A stretch of DNA of 64,000 nucleotides from Spirosoma pollinicola (GCF_002831565.1 NZ_CP025096.1:8304468-8368467); one strand, 5' to 3'; shown: positions 1 through 8,546, counted from the first letter of the stretch. The notes: generated by a model not told the origin, from the sequence alone. Translations and numbers: made by a program.

Positions 1-131
1 AGCTGCTGTTTGTACAACTCACCTACTTTATCTTCTCGCTTAGCCCCTAGTTGAACCTCTAAACTGGCCAGAACCATGCACAATAAATAGCCGAGAAGAA
101 AACCAATCAATCCCCCACAGATCGCTTCCAT
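1..131 (-). CDS. Small membrane protein, 5' part only
   Basis: An open frame starts with ATG at 131 and runs off the left edge without a stop (about 43 residues visible). The N-terminus is one hydrophobic glycine/leucine-rich segment (GGLIGFLLGYLLCMVLAS), followed by a charged tail rich in Lys, Glu and Gln. This fits a single-pass or signal-anchored inner-membrane protein. I do not recognise the family. The next gene (260) is divergent, leaving a 128-base shared upstream region. Confidence 0.4.
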   Translation of the reverse strand, partial: MEAICGGLIGFLLGYLLCMVLASLEVQLGAKREDKVGELYKQQ

Positions 132-259
132 TAGTCGTTAGAGTAGAGTTTGTGTTACTATAATCACCGTTCGATAAAAAATTAACCAATACTCTATCCT
201 ATGTCCATTTGAGTTACTTTTCCACTTAACTATCGCCAGTAAAAGTAAACACCGCTTGA

Positions 260-631
260 ATGGATACGCCCCTCTCAGACACTTATATTGACTATGATGA
301 TGAACTCGACCCCAGTCGGGTACTAACCAGCTGGTGTGAAGCCATCACGGGCTTATTCATGTATTACAACGCCTTACATTCTCATATGACTACTCATTCA
401 ACGAGTGATGCCTACATTGGTCAGTGTCCCTTTTACCAACTGGTGCAACTAGCTAAAACCATGCATGAAGAGTTAGCCAAACTAGAGCAGGACTTGGGCC
501 AATTTCCGGGAGACAATCAGTCAACCAGTCAGCAGGCCTTCAAAAGATTGGCGGCTCATACCAATATCTTAAATCAACTCAACCAACAGGCTAGAATCAA
601 ACTTAGACTAGCCGAAATGCCTGCTTGTTAG
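260..631 (+). CDS. Hypothetical acidic helical protein
   Basis: A 123-residue frame with ATG start and good codon use. The protein is probably alpha-helical, with an acidic N-terminus (DYDDELDPSR) and a Gln/Leu-rich C-terminal half. There is no signal peptide, membrane segment or recognisable motif. It is divergent from the partial membrane protein at the window edge. I do not recognise a family. Confidence 0.5.
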   Translation: MDTPLSDTYIDYDDELDPSRVLTSWCEAITGLFMYYNALHSHMTTHSTSDAYIGQCPFYQLVQLAKTMHEELAKLEQDLGQFPGDNQSTSQQAFKRLAAHTNILNQLNQQARIKLRLAEMPAC

Positions 632-959
632 CTAGTCTAATCCGGCCCGAGCAAGCTTTACCCCTATTCGGCAACGGAATATATAATTCTATCGGGCTAC
701 CGACTGTTCAGCCAATGTCAGCCCTAATGAGCCTATGGTCTAGCTAAGTCGGTTCTACTTATAGCTTCATGTGATAATTTTCATACCGTAGAGTCACATC
801 AAATACGAGAAGGATGATCTGCTCACTAAAATTCGAGTTTTACGGCCTGGCATTGCCACAGATTTATAAAAAAACAGCCGAACCCCACAAGGCACGACTG
901 TTTAGATGAATGAAATGACACGCTCTTTTTTACCACTTAATGGATACCAACGTGTTATG
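632..959. other. Intergenic, no gene seen
   Basis: This gap lies between two convergent genes. Near 868-902 a weak inverted repeat (AAACAG ... CTGTTT) preceded by an A-run could act as a terminator for the TetR gene on the minus strand. Nothing else supportable. Confidence 0.35.
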
Positions 960-1634
960 TTAATTATCCCAACTACTAACGGCAGCAAAAGCCGGTCTGA
1001 GGGCCACCTTAGTGGTCGTCGATTCGTTGGCTGAATGAGCCATTGCTTTGTAAATGCCTCGAATTGACTCTTCGATTCGCTGCCAAACGGCTTCACTCCG
1101 CAGGTCAAGACCAATCATCGGCCGGTCGTTTTGGGCCTGTATAGTAAGATAGGACAAGGCCCCTAACAGTATTGCCGACATGGCCTGATGATCGCCCCCC
1201 TTAACGAAGGATAACTGATCGACCAGATGAGTCAATTCCTCATCCAGCGTTCGGCTAACTGTTTCCGATAAAGGGCTGCTTTCCTGTACAGTAGCCTTGA
1301 GTAGTTCACGGGATGATTGGGAAGCCCGAAGACGGCGAAACAGTTGTAGCGTCTGGCTTGACCAAACGGGGGCCAGGTCCTCAGCATGAACGGGCTGGAT
1401 CTGCTCCAGCCAGTCTGGACTGTAGTGGGGGACCAAATGGCCCATCCGCACATAATATTCGATTAAGCCCGGTAAGCCGCCAAAATAGCGGTAAATGAGT
1501 ACTTTACTGACGGCTGCTTTTTCGGCTATTGTGGTTATACATACCCCGTCAATACCCTGTTCGGCCAGCACCTCTTCCAGGGCGGTGACAATGCGCTGGG
1601 TGGTAGCGGCCCGGTTGCGTTTAAGTTGTTCCAA
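960..1634 (-). CDS. TetR/AcrR family transcriptional regulator
   Basis: A 224-residue protein of typical TetR length. Residues about 8-55 form the TetR DNA-binding domain: a helix starting RIVTALEEVLAEQG, then TTIAEKAAVSKVLIYRYFG, the conserved turn and recognition helix ending in Y-x-Y-F. The remainder is a helical ligand-binding domain of unknown specificity. The ATG at 1634 places the domain at the N-terminus as usual. No efflux pump or enzyme gene lies directly beside it, so the regulated target is unknown. Confidence 0.85.
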   Translation of the reverse strand: MEQLKRNRAATTQRIVTALEEVLAEQGIDGVCITTIAEKAAVSKVLIYRYFGGLPGLIEYYVRMGHLVPHYSPDWLEQIQPVHAEDLAPVWSSQTLQLFRRLRASQSSRELLKATVQESSPLSETVSRTLDEELTHLVDQLSFVKGGDHQAMSAILLGALSYLTIQAQNDRPMIGLDLRSEAVWQRIEESIRGIYKAMAHSANESTTTKVALRPAFAAVSSWDN

Positions 1635-2153
1635 GGTTAGTTTGTCAAAACGTTGTAAATTATTCCGCTAATTAATGAAGCTTATAATAGCTGCTGTACT
1701 TTCCCAATTGGTTGTTTACCTAGTTGAGCGTTTTGCAACAATATCAGATCATGTATTAATGCGTTGCTATTATCATTAACAAGATTGACGCGGAATGTTT
1801 TTATTTTTAAGAATAAATTAACAGGGTTATCTAGATTACGACATTATGGGCTAGGATAAGGGTTTGCTGAGAAGTTAATTCCTCGCTACCCGCTACGGGT
1901 TGCCTAATCAAAAAGCTGAACATTAGTTTGCTGACTGGGAGGGGGCGTACCTTCTTGATGCGAGGTCTTTTTAATTTTGGCTCGACTGGCCTGGTTGGCT
2001 CCTGTTACGTTGTTGTCGTGTTGTCCATGTAGCGGAGGTTAGCTCCGTACCTACAGCCACCTTTCCAATGGAGTGACAGTATAAGAGGTGTAGGTGTCAT
2101 TTTTTAGTTAGCTCCTAAAGAAACAAGGAGTTGGCATACCTAGTTAGTACCTC
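1635..2153. other. Intergenic, no gene seen
   Basis: About 520 bases upstream of both the TetR gene and the interrupted response regulator. The first 200 bases are AT-rich and may hold the TetR promoter and operator. I see no convincing coding frame or RNA. Confidence 0.3.
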
Positions 2154-2398
2154 ATGACGACTATCAATACAACGGATTGGCTGCTAGTCGTTAAAGATGA
2201 GGAAGTCCAGTGGGCTTTTCTTCGTACTGCCCTAAGAGGCATACTCCCTGAAGTGTACACGGTTCATGCCCCTAACGTGGTCACGGCCCTAAGCTATTTG
2301 CAAGCCTGTCTGCTTGAGCAGCGAACCCTGCCCCGGTTGATTTTGTCTGATTTGTATTTGTCCCTTCAGCCGGAAGGATTTCATCTAGTAGGCACTAT
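2154..2398 (+). pseudogene. Response regulator receiver domain, truncated by IS3-family element
   Basis: The frame begins with ATG at 2154 and reads as the N-terminal two thirds of a CheY-like receiver: a first strand with acidic residues (LLVVKDEEVQ), then ILSDLYLS carrying the expected phospho-acceptor Asp. At 2399 the sequence switches to the left end of an IS element, shared with the second copy at 34485. The frame runs into the element and ends at 2471 with foreign residues (ELATFDWRL). The C-terminal part of the receiver, including the conserved Lys region, is missing. Confidence 0.75.
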
Positions 2399-2463
2399 TG
2401 AACTTGCTACATTTGACTGGAGACTTTTTTTAGGCAGATTTGAGGCCAAACTTCAATTTGACC

Positions 2464-2694
2464 ATGGTTAAACGACGTGTGTTTGACGAAGCATTCAAGG
2501 AAATGGCTGTCGAGCTGTCTTATGTAAAAGGATCAATTCAAGAAGCCGCCCGCGAATTGGACATCGATCCAGGACGAATCAGCAAATGGAGACAACGCCA
2601 CAAAAAAAACGATCAAACGTTGCCTGCCAATACCACACTTACTGACGAACAGCAACAGATCAGAAGGTTGCAACGAGAGCTTCGAGAAGCTCAG
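2464..2694 (+). pseudogene. IS3-family transposase OrfA (helix-turn-helix)
   Basis: The protein starts MVKRRVFDEAFKEMAVEL at ATG 2464. It contains a helix-turn-helix (SIQEAARELDIDPGRISKWR) and the leucine-zipper-like end RRLQRELREAQ that normally continues as TERDILKKA in intact relatives. Homology stops at 2694, directly before the six-frame stop 12-mer, so the natural programmed frameshift region to orfB is lost. A more decayed copy lies at 34552. Confidence 0.8.
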
Positions 2695-2695
2695 A

Positions 2696-2707
2696 CTAGC
2701 TAGCTAG
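2696..2707. other. Six-frame stop palindrome CTAGCTAGCTAG (junction 1)
   Basis: This 12-mer is its own reverse complement and puts TAG in all six frames. It sits exactly between the end of orfA homology (2694) and the start of orfB C-terminal homology (2709), where roughly 700 bases of a normal IS3 element are missing. The same 12-mer occurs at 35161 and 61274, also at breaks in transposase genes. It is probably an assembly or gap linker rather than natural sequence. Confidence 0.7.
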
Positions 2708-2708
2708 C

Positions 2709-2960
2709 TCCCTGGCGGAGCGGGTGCTTCAGTCTCTGAAAGACGACTGCAAACTTAGCCGTACGTTTACCTCTTTTACCGCAGCCGCCGAGGGTGTTGA
2801 ACGAGCGATTACGGCTTATAACACGGTTCGTCCGCACGCTTCGCTGAATTATTTAACTCCGCACCAGATGCACCAGCGAAAGCGTAAAGTCAAGTTACGA
2901 TGGTACCCTTATAAAAAGGTGAGGTACGGAAATGTGCAATACGAGGGCCTGTTACGGTGA
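2709..2960 (+). pseudogene. IS3-family transposase OrfB, C-terminal fragment
   Basis: The frame from 2709 reads SLAERVLQSLKDDC, matching the region around the catalytic Glu (xxAERV), then AITAYNTVRPHASLNYLTP, the conserved end of IS3 rve domains. It ends in a basic tail. The Asp-bearing N-terminal two thirds are missing, so no active transposase can be made. Confidence 0.8.
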
Positions 2961-3002
2961 TTTTAATATCTGTCCAATCTAATCAGTAGCATACGGGTTC
3001 GC

Positions 3003-3571
3003 AGTAACCAAGCCAATCGTCAATTTTCCACCAACTACTTGCGAGAAGAAACCCTTAAACGGGCCACCGTCCGCTTGGTCAATTATCAGCACAAACAGTG
3101 GCTGGCTCCGTATTGGGGAGTGGGTTGTTATCATCTTCTGACGATCAGCGCTTCCCGGTTAGTGGCAAGATCCGGAACGCGCAGGCAATTCCACGTTACT
3201 ACGGATACGGTAAGGGCTATACGTTGTTAATCCATTCCTCCGATCAATACGCGCAGTATGGCAGTAAAACTGTTCCCTCCGCGATCAGAGATGCTGCCTA
3301 TGTGCTGGACGAGATTTTGGGCAACAAGACGGATTTAGAGATTGTTGAGCATACAACTGATACGGGTGGTTACAGAGACATCATATTTGCGCTGTTTGAT
3401 TTGCTTGGTCTTCAGTTCTCTCCCCGATTTAGTGACTTGGCGAATCAACGCTTATGTCGTATCAGAGGTTGGGACTTACTGTATCCTTCGCTGAAGTTCA
3501 CCAGCTATTTTCGGCCCGACTACATCCCGGCGCAATGGAGTGAGTTATTGAGAATGGATTATGACCACTAA
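3003..3571 (+). pseudogene. Tn3-family transposase fragment, frameshifted
   Basis: Two overlapping frames together match the catalytic region of Tn3-type transposases: TNYLREETLKRATVRLVNYQ in the first frame, then SSSDDQRFPVSGKIRNA, SSDQYAQYGSKTVPS and TDTGGYRDIIFALFDLLG in the second. The frame changes near 3110-3125. Both ends are missing (intact proteins are about 1000 residues). It begins just after the right end of the IS3 element, so it is nested transposon debris. Confidence 0.8.
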
Positions 3572-3756
3572 GGTCATAATTGCTTAGCGTAATTCTTTGT
3601 CCCACTGCTAAAAGAACGCCATAGCGGATTAATTCTGATCCATCAATTGATGGGTTTTCGGGCGATTCAGGCCTTAAACGAAACAATCAATCCGCTTGCC
3701 GGTTAGTTGATTCATATAGTAAGGCGGCTCGGCCGATACTCTAAATACAAACGATC

Positions 3757-4206
3757 ATGTTCGAAACGATTATGAATCTCGTCAAGCAGCACGCTGGTCA
3801 GTCAGTGGTAAACAATCCGGCCATCGCCAATGACCAAAACGATAACGTGCTTCAAACGGTCACGGGTAGCATTATGAACGGGCTGGGCCAACAGGCCCAG
3901 GGTGGTGGGTTAGGCAGTTTACTGGGCATGGCGACCGGCCAGGGTGATAGCAGTACGCTGTCGGATCATCCCGCCACGCAGGGCGTTCAACAAACGGTTC
4001 AGCAGGATTTGATGAGTAAGCTGGGGATCTCTCCCCAGGTAGCGATGTCGGTGGCGAGCTCCCTGGTGCCAATGGTCCTGAGCAAACTGATGCACAAAGC
4101 GAATGACCCTAATGACTCGAGTGTTGACGCTGGAAGCCTGATGAGCTCGCTGGGCGGTCAGGGCGGAGGCCTGGGTAGCATGCTGGGGGGCCTGTTTGGT
4201 AAGTAA
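3757..4206 (+). CDS. DUF937 family protein
   Basis: A 149-residue protein starting MFETIMNLVKQHAGQSVVN. It has the DUF937 layout: a Gln/Val-rich helical start, a central segment ending VASSLVPMVLSKLMHKA, and glycine-rich stretches (GGGLGSLLGMA, GGQGGGLGSMLGGLFG) in the middle and at the C-terminus. There is no signal peptide. The family is common in Bacteroidota and its biochemical role is unknown. It stands alone, followed by a long gene-free region with nested palindromes. Confidence 0.8.
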   Translation: MFETIMNLVKQHAGQSVVNNPAIANDQNDNVLQTVTGSIMNGLGQQAQGGGLGSLLGMATGQGDSSTLSDHPATQGVQQTVQQDLMSKLGISPQVAMSVASSLVPMVLSKLMHKANDPNDSSVDAGSLMSSLGGQGGGLGSMLGGLFGK

Positions 4207-4374
4207 GTTGACGGGCTATTGAAGCATCTTTTTAGAGTAGTTTAGTGTGGGTAAGCAGTCACCGAAACGGGGTCAGGTAATGCTATCGACTAGCTAGTTG
4301 CTCCTGCCTCCGTTAGGGACTTCCTCAAGGATGAAAAAAATCTACGCCAGAATGGCTTATCTCTTTTGTTTTTG

Positions 4375-4592
4375 GTTACAACTACCGAAGCGGGCCAAAT
4401 GTCAAATAGAAGTTTAAGGTACTGATTGTCAACCGTAAACGTTCCTTTTTCCTTTCTCTAAAGTCAAATGAAAACGTATAATTTTATTGACCAAAACGAC
4501 CTTAAAATGGTCGTTTTGGTCAATAAAATTATGCGTTTTCATTTGACATGAATCGGGCTATTTGAAATCTGGCCCACTTTGGTAGTTGCAAC
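4375..4592. repeat. Nested long palindrome (MITE-like or bidirectional structure)
   Basis: Outer arms 4375-4397 and 4570-4592 match 20 of 23 bases in inverted orientation. Further inside, TCAAATAG near 4401 pairs with CTATTTGA at 4558-4565. At the centre, arms 4463-4501 and 4509-4547 pair 38 of 39 bases around a 7-base loop. The whole block is about 218 bp with no coding frame. It could be a non-autonomous mobile element or a strong convergent terminator; the size and the two-tier arms favour a small element. Confidence 0.6.
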
Positions 4593-4639
4593 TAATGCGA
4601 TAATAAATTGGGTTTACCCAGTTTATTATCGCATTAGTT
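4590..4639 (-). terminator. Hairpin overlapping the stop of the sugar dehydrogenase gene
   Basis: Arms 4590-4613 and 4616-4639 match 23 of 24 bases with essentially no loop. The right arm contains the TAA stop of the minus-strand gene (4634-4636). Its position at the 3' end suggests a terminator or mRNA 3'-end stabiliser. It abuts the outer arm of the nested palindrome. Confidence 0.6.
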
Positions 4640-7600
4640 CGAAATGATCAACCGCTGGCTGGCTTTTAGAATACCGTCACCAAGTAAACGGTAAATGTAT
4701 ATTCCATCCCCCAAGCGGTCCCGGCTTAGTTCATAACGTCCTTCTTGATTAGTTGATACATCAATGCTACGGACTAGTTCACCCTGTAAGGTATAAATCT
4801 GAATCAGTGACTGGCGGGCTGAGGAAGATATCGGGAAAGTAACCGTTGTTGTCTGGTCGAACGGATTTGGGTAATTCGCTAGCCCCGTTCCAACTGGTTT
4901 ATCTCCCGGTATACGCTCCTCGGCTAGACGGGCCGACGACCTACTGATCAATTTCCATCGCTGATTAGCCCCACCAGTGGACGTCCAGGTGATTAGTTTA
5001 GTCCCGTCTGATGTAGACACACCAGAAACATCGAGTCGTTTGTCGAGGGCGCACTCAGGAGCGAATTCGTAGATGTTGTTTCCCTTATCGATCACTTTCC
5101 AGCGCTGAGCCTGGGTTGTGTTACTCGTCCAGATCTGAACTTTAGTGCCATTTTCCCTACCCGCATTATTCACATCAAGCCGTTTGGAGAGGATGTACTG
5201 CGGACTAAGATCATAAAAACCACCGCCTACATCAGTCAGTTTCCACCCCTGCGACACACTACCATTCGCGGTTCCAATCTGGACCTCAGTACCGTCGGCC
5301 GTACCCGCTCCACTGACCAGTAATCGTTTCCCAATGGCGTGTTGGGGCTCCAGTTCATAGATTCCATCGGCAAGCCCACCCGAACCTGGTGTACCAACCG
5401 GGGCGTAAAACAGGACAGAAGAGGGAATCGTTTTTTTGCCTATTCCTGGTCCTTCATAAAGCACATTTAATATCTGATCGCCATCACGTTCAAAAAAAGT
5501 GACGTCAATAGCGTGCTTTCCCGCTTTCAAATAGATAGATCCCGACTTCTCCAAAAATCCATGCAACCCGTCGTTATCGACTACTACAGCCCCGCCAATC
5601 GACAGCCGACTGCCGTCATCTGATTGAGTATAAAATGTATACTTTCCATCGGTGGGCAAGTCGACATAACCCTTAAAGAGAAATGCAAAATTATCTTCCC
5701 GATTTCTGGGCGCTAAAGTAAAGTCCGTGGTTGTACCTGTTTTCACAGGTGTCAGGGTTGAAAAAGCAGGCAAACTGGCATACTCTCCTTCTACGTAAGT
5801 ATAACTTACACCATTTGTTACACCCGACACAACATCAGCTGAGCGAATATAAGTAGCCGTGATTGTTGCAGCCGTAGAGGGTGTGTTTAACGTATGAGCG
5901 GCAGCTCCCCCATCAGACCAGGAATAAAATGTATAGTTTGATCCATTTTTAGTCTGATCTACCACATCCAGACTGCGGCTAATACCACTAACACCCGTAA
6001 ACGTGAAGGGGGTTGTTACAACGGTGCCATCAAATTTTACCGTCAGTCCCGCGGGTTGACTAACCAGCGTAATAACTGACTGAATCGGATTGACATCGAC
6101 CGTGCTAGTCGTAGTGGCTCCTTTAGAATCGGTTACGGTCAAATAGATACGGTAAAGTACATGCGGGGATGTTTCACCGGATACGGGTATGGTAAAACTG
6201 CCGGAACTGATTCCACTGGTGGACTCCAGAACCGGATGAAAATGAGTCGGTATATCATAATGGTAAAGATCTACCCGCCAGCTAAGCGCACTGGCAGGTA
6301 GATTGCCATCTTCGGGGTCAACACCCCTACCGGAAAAATCAATTACATCCCCTCCCGAATACGTTTTGCCGGCTGTCGGTGTAATAATGGTAGCTGTAGG
6401 TTTTTGATTCGTCAAAACTGTTAGGGTTGCTTCGCCACTGGTAACGCTACCCGCCGAATTACTAACCACCACCTTAAAAACCGCTCCGTTATCATTCAGC
6501 GTAACACTGGGAAGAACATAACTGGCGGCAGTTGCACCCGAAATAGCTACTCCGTTCCGTTGCCACTGATAAGTCGGAGTTGGTGTACCAGAGGCTGATA
6601 CTGAAAATGTAACGGATTCACCAACGGATACCGTTTTGTTGACAGGCTGTACCGCCACAACCGGCATTCCATTTCCGGTGTACGTTACTTTCCACAAAAC
6701 ACCACCGTTACTCGATGTATTGTCGGCATCTGAACCGCCCCCGATACCCCCCCTGGCGATGAAGTACAGACTGCCATCCAGCCCTACTTTAATAACCAAA
6801 GGTCGATTCAGACCTGTAGAAAATGAAGTAATGGATTTTGTAGCCGGATCCATAGTTTTGATCCATCCTCCACAATAATCAGCGAAAAAATACTTCCCCA
6901 TGTATGAAGAGGGAAACTGGGCAGTCGAAGGGTTATAAAATTCGCCGGCTGTAATAGAGCAGCCCGAATCGTGATTGTAGGCATAAACCGGATCCTGATA
7001 ATTCGTTGGGGGCGTCTGATTGGTTCTGTTGCCTTCAATGCCGGGCCAGCCATAATTTTTACCGGCTACGACCTGATTAATTTCTTCATAGGCGCTTTGG
7101 CCTACATCGTTGACAAAGACCGTTCCCGTTCCGGGCTGCACGACAATTCGAAATGGATTTCGTAAGCCCAGAGCCCAGATCGCCCGGTTATTTCCCACTG
7201 TTGAATTGTAGAACGGATTGTCTGTTGGGATACTGCCGTCTGGATTCAGACGCAGGATTTTCCCTTTTAGAGTGGTGAATGATTGCGCGTTGTCACCATT
7301 TGCATTTTCTCCAACGCTGATCAACAATTTTCCGTCTTTAAAAGCAAGCGAGCCGCCGTTGTGGTTACCCGCCGAGGACAGCGGGTCAATATCGAGCAGT
7401 ACTCGTTCACTCCCACTAAGGGCTATGTCGCCGTTGGCGGTAAACCGACTGACCCGATTGTTACTAACCGACCCTCCGGGTGCTTTATAAGTATAATAAA
7501 CATACACGAAATTATTGGTGCTAAAATCGGGGTCGAGCACAATCCCCTGCACCCCCCGCTCATTATAATTATCCACATTGGGGATCGTAAGGAAGGGCGT

Positions 7601-7876
7601 TGGCAACAAGGTGCCATTTGATACGATCCGAATGTTGCCACTCTTTTCGGTCAGAAAAATGCGTCCATTGGGAGCGATATCCATACCCACCGGATCAAGG
7701 CCTGTGGCTAATTGAATCCCCGCAAAATTAGGCGGAAACGTTTGGGCCCTGGTTGGGTGTGCTATGAGCAGCCCCATGGCAATCAACGTTACTATGTAAA
7801 AGTTGAACCAATGTAAGTGAGTAGACGATTGAATTAGGCAGGCTAATTCCCTAAGATTGGAGAAATTTTTTTTCAT
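4634..7876 (-). CDS. Secreted PQQ-type sugar dehydrogenase with Ig, PA14, ricin-like and T9SS domains
   Basis: A 1080-residue protein. Residues 1-45 form a long signal peptide ending in PTRAQ. About 55-400 is a GSDH/sorbosone dehydrogenase beta-propeller (LATGLDPVGMDIAPNGRIFL, GNHNGGSLAF, LKGKILRLNPDG, ALGLRNPFRI, YGWPGIEG), a fold that oxidises sugars with PQQ in the periplasm or outside the cell. An Ig-like domain (YQWQRNGVAISGA), a PKD-like segment (DPEDGNLPASALSWRV), a PA14 domain (YTFYTQSDDGSRLSIGG) and a beta-trefoil with three repeats (KRLLVSGAG, KRLDVNNAG, KRLDVSGVS) follow. The last 85 residues are a type IX sorting domain (NYPNPFDQTTTV). Expected location is the cell surface or secreted; the appended modules suggest glycan binding. 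Monocistronic. Confidence 0.88.
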   Translation of the reverse strand: MKKNFSNLRELACLIQSSTHLHWFNFYIVTLIAMGLLIAHPTRAQTFPPNFAGIQLATGLDPVGMDIAPNGRIFLTEKSGNIRIVSNGTLLPTPFLTIPNVDNYNERGVQGIVLDPDFSTNNFVYVYYTYKAPGGSVSNNRVSRFTANGDIALSGSERVLLDIDPLSSAGNHNGGSLAFKDGKLLISVGENANGDNAQSFTTLKGKILRLNPDGSIPTDNPFYNSTVGNNRAIWALGLRNPFRIVVQPGTGTVFVNDVGQSAYEEINQVVAGKNYGWPGIEGNRTNQTPPTNYQDPVYAYNHDSGCSITAGEFYNPSTAQFPSSYMGKYFFADYCGGWIKTMDPATKSITSFSTGLNRPLVIKVGLDGSLYFIARGGIGGGSDADNTSSNGGVLWKVTYTGNGMPVVAVQPVNKTVSVGESVTFSVSASGTPTPTYQWQRNGVAISGATAASYVLPSVTLNDNGAVFKVVVSNSAGSVTSGEATLTVLTNQKPTATIITPTAGKTYSGGDVIDFSGRGVDPEDGNLPASALSWRVDLYHYDIPTHFHPVLESTSGISSGSFTIPVSGETSPHVLYRIYLTVTDSKGATTTSTVDVNPIQSVITLVSQPAGLTVKFDGTVVTTPFTFTGVSGISRSLDVVDQTKNGSNYTFYSWSDGGAAAHTLNTPSTAATITATYIRSADVVSGVTNGVSYTYVEGEYASLPAFSTLTPVKTGTTTDFTLAPRNREDNFAFLFKGYVDLPTDGKYTFYTQSDDGSRLSIGGAVVVDNDGLHGFLEKSGSIYLKAGKHAIDVTFFERDGDQILNVLYEGPGIGKKTIPSSVLFYAPVGTPGSGGLADGIYELEPQHAIGKRLLVSGAGTADGTEVQIGTANGSVSQGWKLTDVGGGFYDLSPQYILSKRLDVNNAGRENGTKVQIWTSNTTQAQRWKVIDKGNNIYEFAPECALDKRLDVSGVSTSDGTKLITWTSTGGANQRWKLISRSSARLAEERIPGDKPVGTGLANYPNPFDQTTTVTFPISSSARQSLIQIYTLQGELVRSIDVSTNQEGRYELSRDRLGDGIYIYRLLGDGILKASQRLIISN

Positions 7877-8152
7877 AAGAATTCATCGTTGGATAAGAAA
7901 TAGATTAAACGAACACTACACGCTTATTACACAAATTATTACTCAGGGTGTGGATTCAGTTGACAGGCCTATAAAGCTCACCAAAACGAAGTAGCCTTGC
8001 CATATTGTTTAACTAGTTAACTTATTAATAGTTCTTGCTACTGAACATGATCTTATTTACTCAGACAAGCATGCTGACCCGTCCTGAATTTTGTTGACCG
8101 TTTGTTAGTAATCCGTTTTTTTTATTGACCAGTAAATTAAACTCTATTTTCA
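7877..8152. other. Intergenic upstream of the dehydrogenase, no gene seen
   Basis: An AT-rich stretch that must hold the promoter of the minus-strand dehydrogenase gene. I do not see a clean TAnnTTTG box. No coding frame is supportable before the IS3 remnant. Confidence 0.3.
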
Positions 8153-8258
8153 TTATTTAAAAACATCAACCGATTGCTTCTGAGGATAGTAGTTCTTCCA
8201 CCTTCGCTTTAGTTTTCCCTCCCCTTTGTGAACCTGTTCAGGCACCAGCATGTCACAA

Positions 8259-8274
8259 CCGCCACGGCGGACCG
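8259..8274 (+). repeat. GC-rich insert motif, copy 1
   Basis: CCGCCACGGCGGACCG interrupts the IS3 OrfB remnant between the codons for RPHLN and CDMLVPEQ, shifting the frame. It matches the consensus CCGNNNCGGCGGACCG of the copies at 34562, 34589 and 34625. Confidence 0.65.
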
Positions 8275-8384
8275 TTTAGGTGAGGGCGTTTGTAGTTGTA
8301 AAGAAAAACAGCCCATCCAAGGACCAACTCGGTTTGAGCTAACGAGTGTACAGCCCGATGAGCTAGATACTCTTCCTTAAGTAT

Positions 8385-8400
8385 ACTGCACGGGCGGCCA
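8385..8400 (+). repeat. GC-rich insert motif, copy 2 (diverged)
   Basis: ACTGCACGGGCGGCCA is a 16-base interruption of the same OrfB remnant between VNE and ILKEEYL, two segments normally contiguous in IS3 transposases. It shares the G-GGCGG-C core with the other copies but is the most diverged. Confidence 0.5.
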
Positions 8401-8529
8401 CTCATTCACTCGTTCCGCCACAGGGTTATCATTCAGCGGGTCGCCCGTTTGGGTCATGCTGATTTGTACATCAGAAGCATCCAGCAAGGCAATATAACTC
8501 TTGCTGCAATATTGGATGCCTCGATCTGA

Positions 8530-8546
8530 CGGGGCCGCCCGAGCGG
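8530..8546 (-). repeat. GC-rich insert motif, copy 3, at IS3/IS630 junction
   Basis: On the minus strand this is CCGCTCGGGCGGCCCCG. It lies exactly between the end of IS3 OrfB homology (about 8530) and the start of IS630 homology (8548). Like the others it would encode Arg-x-Gly-Gly-Pro (CGC TCG GGC GGC CCC). Confidence 0.55.

Larger units (their letters stand above)
2399..2991 (+). mobile_element. IS3-family element, internally deleted (copy 1)
   Basis: The left boundary is set by identity with 34485 onwards (TGAACTTGCTACATTTGACT). The right boundary near 2991 is inferred from a diverged inverted match to that end (GTAGCA preceded by TCCAATCTAATCA). Inside are an almost complete orfA and only the C-terminal piece of orfB. 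The middle of the element, including the first catalytic Asp residues, is absent, and the join carries CTAGCTAGCTAG at 2696-2707. Confidence 0.75.
8153..8530 (-). pseudogene. IS3-family OrfB C-terminal remnant with GC-rich inserts
   Basis: Read on the minus strand and allowing frame changes, this gives DRGIQYCSKSYIALLDASDV, NPVAERVNE (catalytic Glu region), ILKEEYLAHRAVHSLAQTE, YNYKRPHLN and DMLVPEQVHKGEGKLKRRWK, ending at a TAA at 8153-8155. The reading frame is broken exactly where GC-rich 16-mers are inserted, at 8385-8400 (between VNE and ILKEE) and at 8259-8274 (after RPHLN). It belongs to a different IS3 subgroup from the copies at 2399 and 34485. Confidence 0.75.
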
